10,843 nucleotides of DNA from Natrialbaceae archaeon Tc-Br11_E2g1 (lineage in GTDB: Archaea > Halobacteriota > Halobacteria > Halobacteriales > Natrialbaceae): positions 1 to 10,843 of the forward strand of contig LKNC01000073.1 in assembly GCA_001564255.1 (NCBI GenBank), in the 5' to 3' direction. Position numbers and translations under genes: made by a program. Positions 6,935 through 10,843 of this stretch are shown in pieces; positions within the stretch are counted from its first letter, which is position 1; every line of letters starts with the position of its first letter. Below the pieces are notes generated by a model. That model did not search any database. It was not told where the DNA came from and saw only the letters and a program-made list of their open reading frames with translations.

Positions 6935-6942
6935 AATAAAAG
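6935..6942 (-). promoter_or_regulatory. TATA box of the iclR gene
   Basis: On the minus strand CTTTTATT is centred 26 bases before the ATG at 6912, in an AT-rich 62-base gap. This is the spacing of a leaderless haloarchaeal promoter, and suggests the regulator is transcribed on its own as well as from the VOC promoter. Confidence 0.5.
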
Positions 6943-6974
6943 GTGTTTTGGAGACGCGAACAGAGAATCGTCGA

Positions 6975-7442
6975 TCACAGCGGCTCGTGGTCGACGAAGA
7001 GTCGACAGCCGGCATCTCTCGTCTCGGCGTACCCCTCGTAATACTCCATCAGCTGGAACATCGCACCCGTCGGGTTCGCGGGTGAGACGAACGCTTCCCC
7101 CCAGTGGTCGAACTCGGCGTAGTCAGTGACGGTGACGCCGGCGTCCTCCAAGGCCTCGATTGCCGCCTCGAGGTCCCCCACTTCGATCGTGACGTGGTGA
7201 AGCCCCGGCCCGTTTTCCTCGAGGTAGGCGGTCAGAAACGATTCAGAGCCCTCCTGTGGGGCGACGAGCTCGAGACGGGAGGCCTCACCGAGGACGTAGG
7301 ATGCCCAGATGAAATCGCCGTACATACTCCCTTCCTCGTGGATCTTCTCACAGCCCATCGCGAACAGCAGGGGTTCGGCCTCGGGGATCGATTCGACGGC
7401 GATTCCGGTGTGATCGACTCTCATCGGCGGGAGTTCGCCCAT
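6975..7442 (-). CDS. VOC (vicinal oxygen chelate/glyoxalase fold) family protein
   Basis: A 155-residue single-domain metalloenzyme candidate of the VOC superfamily, closest in style to methylmalonyl-CoA epimerase and glyoxalase I-like proteins. Two beta-alpha-beta-beta-beta halves are visible: MRVDHTGIAVESIPEAEPLL leading to RLELVAP, and GPGLHHVTIEVGDLEAAIEAL leading to AMFQLMEYYEG. Likely metal ligands are His11, Glu58, His82 or His83, and Glu133, one per expected strand position. The reaction cannot be named; epimerisation, isomerisation and lyase chemistry all occur in this fold. The start at 7442 (MGELPPMRVDHTG) is chosen because a TATA box lies 25 bases upstream; the alternative ATG at 7424 begins exactly at the fold and would give 149 residues. 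It is divergent from the EthD gene and upstream of iclR. Confidence 0.85.
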   Translation of the reverse strand: MGELPPMRVDHTGIAVESIPEAEPLLFAMGCEKIHEEGSMYGDFIWASYVLGEASRLELVAPQEGSESFLTAYLEENGPGLHHVTIEVGDLEAAIEALEDAGVTVTDYAEFDHWGEAFVSPANPTGAMFQLMEYYEGYAETRDAGCRLFVDHEPL

Positions 7443-7463
7443 ACACGGGGAGGTGTGCCCGAG

Positions 7464-7471
7464 CGTATAGG
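7464..7471 (-). promoter_or_regulatory. Candidate TATA box for the VOC gene
   Basis: CCTATACG on the minus strand is centred about 25 bases before the ATG at 7442, which supports that ATG as a leaderless start rather than the one at 7424. Confidence 0.4.
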
Positions 7472-7492
7472 CGTTTGGGAGGCGTACGCGTC

Positions 7493-7513
7493 CGCCGGAA
7501 CCGCATTCCGGCG
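7493..7513. promoter_or_regulatory. Inverted repeat, candidate IclR-type operator
   Basis: CGCCGGAA - 5 bases - TTCCGGCG is a perfect 8-base-arm dyad spanning 21 bases in the control region between the divergent VOC and EthD genes. Its core GGAA-n5-TTCC resembles the known E. coli IclR site (TGGAAAT-n-ATTTCCA). Binding by the IclR protein encoded at 6142-6912 is inference. Confidence 0.45.
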
Positions 7514-7526
7514 TGACTGCCCGCCA

Positions 7527-7547
7527 CCGATAGAACAAAGGTATCGG
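7527..7547. promoter_or_regulatory. Second inverted repeat over the EthD promoter
   Basis: CCGATA - 9 bases - TATCGG also spans 21 bases, with its centre 34 bases from that of the first dyad. It covers the AT-rich CAAAGGTATC where a TATA box for the ATG at 7567 would lie, so a protein bound here could block initiation. Confidence 0.35.
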
Positions 7548-7566
7548 GCTTCGACGGTAGAGGTGC

Positions 7567-7884
7567 ATGATAACAATGGTAGAGCTACTCGTCAGCAAAG
7601 ACGAGTACAGCCACGAGGAGTTCGTCGAACGCTGGCAGGGGGACCACGCCGAGATCGCGAAGGAACTCCCCGGGCTGAAAGGCTACAGCACGTCCGTCCC
7701 GGTGAACCCGGAAGACGTCGAGTACGACGGCGTCCTGGAACTGACCTTCGAGAGCGTCGATGCGATGAACGAGGCGTGGGCCTCCGAGGTGGGCGAGGAC
7801 GTGATGGCCGACGCCGCCGAGTTCGTCGAGGTGGGCGCCGGCCCGCGGATGATCGTCGAGGAGACCGTCCACCTCGAGGAATGA
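7567..7884 (+). CDS. EthD domain-containing protein
   Basis: A 105-residue small alpha+beta-barrel protein of the EthD family (dimeric ferredoxin-like fold). The signature runs from VELLVSKDEYSHEEFVERW to GDHAEIAKELPGLKGY, with Trp23 and His27 conserved, followed by the second half with DGVLELTFESVDAMNEAW. The family name comes from the gene required for ethyl tert-butyl ether degradation; other members are ring-modifying or accessory proteins whose chemistry is poorly known. The first ATG at 7567 is used. A second at 7576 (MVELLVS) is nearly as good, because AGAGGTG at 7559-7565 is at Shine-Dalgarno distance from it. The stop overlaps the ATG of the thiamine-diphosphate enzyme (ATGA at 7881-7884), so the two are almost surely co-translated. 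Confidence 0.85.
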   Translation: MITMVELLVSKDEYSHEEFVERWQGDHAEIAKELPGLKGYSTSVPVNPEDVEYDGVLELTFESVDAMNEAWASEVGEDVMADAAEFVEVGAGPRMIVEETVHLEE

Positions 7885-9578
7885 CCGCCACAGCGCAAGC
7901 GATCGTCGACACTCTAGAGGAACTCGGCGTCGAGTACGTCTTTGGCTACCCCGGCGGCCGGGTGATCGAACTGCTCGATCACATCCCCGAATCGGACGTG
8001 GAACTCGTCCGCCCGCGAGACGAGCGCGAGGCGAGCGTGATGGCCGAAACGTACGGCCGTCTGACCGGAAACCCGGGGGTGGTCACCGGGCAGGGACCCT
8101 GGATCGGCAGCCTGGGGATGATGGGCCAGATGGAGGCCCGGCTGTCCTCCTCGCCGATGGTCGCGCTCACCGAGGCCTCAGAACGCGGGGAGTACTCCAC
8201 CCTTGCCCCCTACCAGCAGGCTCGAGGCGACTACGGCGGCTTTAGCCTCCCGAAGATCCTCGACGGTGTCACCAAAGAGTGGTGGTTCCCCCGGACGCCC
8301 GCCGAGACCCTGCGGTCGGTCCAGCTGGCGTTCAAACACGCGACCGCGGGCCGTCCCGGCCCGACGGCGGTGATCTTAGACGGGGACGCGGTCACCGAGG
8401 ACGTCCCCGAGGACCAGCTGCCGACCACGTGGGAGACGACAGCCCAAACCCGAAACTGGAACGCTGCGCCGACCGAGGAGGACGTGGCGGCCGCCGTCGA
8501 GGCCTTAGAGGCCGCAGAGCGTCCCGTCATCGTGGCGGGCAACGGGGTCCACGCCGCACACGCGTACGACGAACTCGAGGCCGTCGCCGAGGCCTACGAC
8601 TGTGTCGTGACGACCTCCTATCTCGGAAAGTCGACCTACCCCGAGACCGAAGCCCGCGCTGCGGGCGTGATCGGCTCCTTTGGTCACGAAGGGGCGAATC
8701 GTGTCGTCAGCGAGGCAGATACGATCCTCGTCGTCGGCTGTCGGATGAACCCGATGGACACCAACTGGCAGGCTCCGGAGTTCATCCGTCCGGACGAGCA
8801 GACGATCGTCCACGCCGACATCGACACGCGAAACGCCGGCTGGACCTACCCCGCCGACGTCGGGTTGATCGGCGACGCCGCCGAGAGTCTGAGCGCGCTC
8901 GCCGAGGCCAGCGAGGCCGAAAACGCCTGGGCGACAGACCGCGCGAGCGAGGCTCGCGAGTGGTTCCACACGGCCGAGTGTGACGACGACAGTGCGCCGA
9001 TCAAACCCCAGCGCGCGGTCAAGGAGATCGAGGCAGTCGTCGACGAGAACACGATCGTCACCGCCGACTCCGGGAACAACCGCTTCTGGCTGCTGTATTA
9101 CCTCCAGACGCCGGCGATCCGGACCTACTTCGGCAGCGGCGGCGTCGGCGGCATGGGCTGGGCGATCCCGGCCGGCGTCTCGGCGGCGTTGACCACCGAC
9201 AGGGACGTCATCTCCGTCGCCGGCGACGGCGGCTTCGCGATGACGATGAACAGCGTCGAGACGGCCGTCGAGTACGGTGTCGCCCCGACGTTCGTGATCC
9301 TAAACGACACGAGTCTGGGGATGGTCCGCCAGATGCAACACGACGAGGACGACATCGCGGGCGTGGAGTTCCACGACACGGACTTCCTGAAAGTCGCCGA
9401 GGCCTTCGGTGCCGAGGGGATTCGAGTCACGGACCCCGACGAACTCGCGGGCGCACTCGAGGCGGGCAAGGCCGCCGACGTCCCACACGTCGTCGACGTC
9501 CGGATCGACCGCGAGGAGGACATGGCCGAGACGCTGTCCTCGTCGTTCTACGACTCGGTCGGCGGCCTCCACGAATAG
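7881..9578 (+). CDS. Thiamine-diphosphate-dependent enzyme, acetolactate synthase-like
   Basis: A 565-residue protein with the three-domain layout of the acetolactate synthase/pyruvate oxidase family. The N-terminal Pyr domain (1-170) begins ATAQAIVDTLEELGVEYVFG and has the activating Glu48 in PRDEREASVMAETYGR, where the usual HE pair is DE. A central domain (about 195-345) contains RPVIVAGNGVHAA and TILVVGCRMNP. The C-terminal PP domain (about 375-545) has GSGGVGGMGWAIPAG and the diphosphate/Mg motif GDGGF at 448-452, ending in LNDTSLGM (475-476 ND, where NN is usual). It probably makes or breaks a C-C bond next to a carbonyl of a 2-oxo acid or aldehyde; the substrate is unknown. With no small subunit and these deviations, it is unlikely to be the biosynthetic IlvB. 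Although the frame is open back to 7104, ATG 7881 is the start because it opens on the family N-terminus and overlaps the EthD stop. Confidence 0.9.
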   Translation: MTATAQAIVDTLEELGVEYVFGYPGGRVIELLDHIPESDVELVRPRDEREASVMAETYGRLTGNPGVVTGQGPWIGSLGMMGQMEARLSSSPMVALTEASERGEYSTLAPYQQARGDYGGFSLPKILDGVTKEWWFPRTPAETLRSVQLAFKHATAGRPGPTAVILDGDAVTEDVPEDQLPTTWETTAQTRNWNAAPTEEDVAAAVEALEAAERPVIVAGNGVHAAHAYDELEAVAEAYDCVVTTSYLGKSTYPETEARAAGVIGSFGHEGANRVVSEADTILVVGCRMNPMDTNWQAPEFIRPDEQTIVHADIDTRNAGWTYPADVGLIGDAAESLSALAEASEAENAWATDRASEAREWFHTAECDDDSAPIKPQRAVKEIEAVVDENTIVTADSGNNRFWLLYYLQTPAIRTYFGSGGVGGMGWAIPAGVSAALTTDRDVISVAGDGGFAMTMNSVETAVEYGVAPTFVILNDTSLGMVRQMQHDEDDIAGVEFHDTDFLKVAEAFGAEGIRVTDPDELAGALEAGKAADVPHVVDVRIDREEDMAETLSSSFYDSVGGLHE

Positions 9579-9615
9579 CCTTACAAGTAACTAGCAGAAA
9601 TTAACACGATAGAAC

Positions 9616-10578
9616 ATGGGAGACAACACGGTACTGGTAACGGGCGGAACCGGCTTCATCGGTTCCTACGTGGTACAGGATCTGGTAGAACACGGCCACG
9701 ACGTCGTGGCATACGACCTCTCGACGGATACGGAGATCTTAGAGAAACTCGGCGTCGCCGAGGATGTCGAGGTGCGACGCGGTGACGTCTCCGAGCCGAC
9801 GGACGTGATCCGGGCGGTCACGGAGACGGGGACGACCCACATCGTCCACCTCGCGGCACTGTTGACCACGACGGCACGGGAGAACCCCCGCGCCGCCGCG
9901 GACGTGAACATCCTCGGGACGAACAATATCTTCGAGGCCGCACGCATCTTAGACGACCAGGTCGAACGCGTCGCGTGGGCCTCTTCGGCGGCCGCGTACG
10001 CGCCCCCGGAGAACTACGACGCAGAGTGGGTCGACGAGGAGGAACTCGTCTATCCCGACACCCTCTACGGCGCGACCAAAGAGTACAACGAACACCAGGC
10101 ACGGGTCTACCACGAGGACTACGGGTTAGACCACGTCGCCCTCCGGCCGACGGTCGCCTACGGTCCCTACCGGGAGACAGGTGGCTCGGCGTTCCTCGCG
10201 AACATCGTCGAGAAACCCGCCCTCGGCGACCCCTACAGCGTCGAGTACGGCGACCAGTACGTCGACTGGCAACACGTCGAGGACATCGCTCAGGCGTTCC
10301 GCCTGGCCGCGTTCACGCCCGAAGCGGACCTCACCCAGCGGGTCTACAACGTCCGTGGCGTCCTCGCGACGGTCCGTGAGGCCGCAGAAGCCGTCGAGGC
10401 CGTTATGCCAGACGCCGACATCGACGTCTCCGACGACGGCGAACTCCCCTGGACGCAGAACCTCGATATGACCAAAGCCGAGGACGACCTCGGTTACGAA
10501 GTGCAGTACGACCTCGAGTCCGGCTTCCGGAAGTACATCAACGTGCTCCGGGAGGAAGCGGGCCTCGAGGCGGTCTGA
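9616..10578 (+). CDS. NAD-dependent epimerase/dehydratase (extended SDR)
   Basis: A 320-residue cytoplasmic Rossmann-fold enzyme of the UDP-glucose 4-epimerase type. VLVTGGTGFIGSYVV holds the GxxGxxG motif at 10-16. Asp34 at the end of the second strand (VVAYDLS) favours NAD over NADP. DV at 57-58, HLAA at 78-81, WASSAAAY at 121-128 and the catalytic YGATK (Tyr151, Lys155) follow. LRPTVAYGPYRETGG at 176-190 begins the substrate part, and QYVDWQHVEDIAQAF at 214-228 is the usual late motif. The substrate could be a nucleotide sugar, but this location suggests oxidation or epimerisation of a free sugar or acid (inference). It starts 37 bases after the TPP enzyme; a weak box, CTTACAAGTA at 9580-9589, may give it its own promoter, otherwise it is cotranscribed. 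A T5 run at 10593-10597 could end the transcript. Confidence 0.9.
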   Translation: MGDNTVLVTGGTGFIGSYVVQDLVEHGHDVVAYDLSTDTEILEKLGVAEDVEVRRGDVSEPTDVIRAVTETGTTHIVHLAALLTTTARENPRAAADVNILGTNNIFEAARILDDQVERVAWASSAAAYAPPENYDAEWVDEEELVYPDTLYGATKEYNEHQARVYHEDYGLDHVALRPTVAYGPYRETGGSAFLANIVEKPALGDPYSVEYGDQYVDWQHVEDIAQAFRLAAFTPEADLTQRVYNVRGVLATVREAAEAVEAVMPDADIDVSDDGELPWTQNLDMTKAEDDLGYEVQYDLESGFRKYINVLREEAGLEAV

Positions 10579-10592
10579 GTCCCGACACAACG

Positions 10593-10600
10593 TTTTTGAT
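10593..10600 (+). promoter_or_regulatory. TATA box of the small membrane protein gene
   Basis: TTTTTGAT lies in the 46-base gap after the epimerase gene, centred 28 bases before the ATG at 10625. The T-run may also help terminate the upstream transcript. Confidence 0.45.
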
Positions 10601-10624
10601 CGTCGCCCACACACCGTCGTTTCG

Positions 10625-10777
10625 ATGGACGAGACACGCACGATCGGCGGGCTGACGGCGCTTTTCCTCGTGACGCTCGTCGTCGTCTACCGTCTCGAGG
10701 ACCCCGTGGTCTGGCTCGTGTGGGGGGCGGCGATGGTCACGGCAAGCGGTGGGGCACTGGTCGCGATGAACCGATAG
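10625..10777 (+). CDS. Small two-helix membrane protein of unknown function
   Basis: A 50-residue protein starting MDETRTIGGL and ending LVAMNR. Two hydrophobic stretches, about residues 7-22 and 28-47, are separated by a short charged turn (RLEDP), so it should form a helical hairpin in the cell membrane. The acidic/basic N-terminus and Asn-Arg end are the only other polar parts. I do not recognise the family. That it is real is supported by a TATA box at leaderless distance, third-position GC bias like its neighbours, and a hydrophobic pattern a chance frame would rarely give. Its promoter is separate from the epimerase operon, so no functional tie is implied. Confidence 0.65.
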   Translation: MDETRTIGGLTALFLVTLVVVYRLEDPVVWLVWGAAMVTASGGALVAMNR

Positions 10778-10797
10778 CCGTCCCGACCGCTCGACAT

Positions 10798-10806
10798 CTA
10801 TTTACC
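10798..10806 (+). promoter_or_regulatory. TATA box of the gene leaving the window
   Basis: CTATTTACC is centred about 27 bases before the ATG at 10829. The A/T-rich core TTTA and the spacing are classic for haloarchaea. Confidence 0.5.
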
Positions 10807-10828
10807 TTTGCTAGTGTGTTACTATCAC

Positions 10829-10843
10829 ATGGCAGAAAGCCAC
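10829..10843 (+). CDS. Start of an unidentified gene (5 codons, cut by the window)
   Basis: ATG followed by GCA GAA AGC CAC (MAESH) begins right at leaderless distance from the TATA box at 10798-10806. Nothing can be said of the product. The call rests only on promoter position and the open frame to the end. Confidence 0.45.

Noticed and set aside
7528..7537. Ten bases CGATAGAACA repeated before the EthD gene and at 9607-9616 before the epimerase gene
   Set aside because: Could be a shared regulator site, but only one copy lies in a dyad, and the second runs into the start codon; a 10-base match over this length can be chance.
7104..7880. N-terminal extension of the TPP enzyme frame
   Set aside because: The extra residues are antisense to the VOC gene and out of frame over the EthD gene, are Arg-rich, and precede the natural family N-terminus at 7881.
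1..10843. Frequent CTCGAG hexamers as a possible repeat family
   Set aside because: They come mainly from Leu-Glu codon pairs in acidic proteins with strong GC bias, not from a dispersed repeat element.

Overview
The window looks like haloarchaeal chromosome. It is GC-rich, the predicted proteins are strongly acidic and poor in lysine, CTCGAG (Leu-Glu codons) recurs throughout, and many starts sit about 25-30 bases after a TATA-like box with no leader. Several proteins are of families best known from Halobacteria, notably RdfA and a HerA-like ATPase with a coiled coil. The style resembles Natrialbaceae, but genus is inference.

Left part (1-4697), mostly housekeeping and stress genes. The last 14 codons of one universal stress protein converge on a complete two-domain UspA gene (minus strand). 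Upstream of that is an alkaline-phosphatase-superfamily hydrolase (minus). Divergent from it is a HerA-type ATPase joined to a coiled coil and a C-terminal winged-helix-like region, followed by a short-form serine O-acetyltransferase (cysteine synthesis).

Middle (4698-6141). A gene of the haloarchaeal rod-determining factor family (rdfA, minus) stands alone between two non-coding stretches of about 420 and 400 bases. These hold AT-rich tracts, inverted repeats and a 14-base palindrome.

Right part (6142-10578), the most interesting block. It holds an IclR regulator and a VOC (glyoxalase-fold) protein on the minus strand. Divergent from these is a plus-strand run of an EthD-domain protein, an acetolactate-synthase-like thiamine-diphosphate enzyme whose ATG overlaps the EthD stop, and an NAD-dependent epimerase/dehydratase. 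The 124-base divergent control region carries two inverted repeats, each spanning 21 bases, that could be operators. Together this resembles an inducible catabolic module for an unknown oxo- or hydroxy-acid or sugar-derived substrate. I do not recognise it as a described pathway.

Right end (10579-10843). A leaderless 50-residue two-helix membrane protein gene follows, then the promoter and first five codons of a gene that runs out of the window. No tRNA, rRNA, CRISPR array, transposase or integrase was seen.
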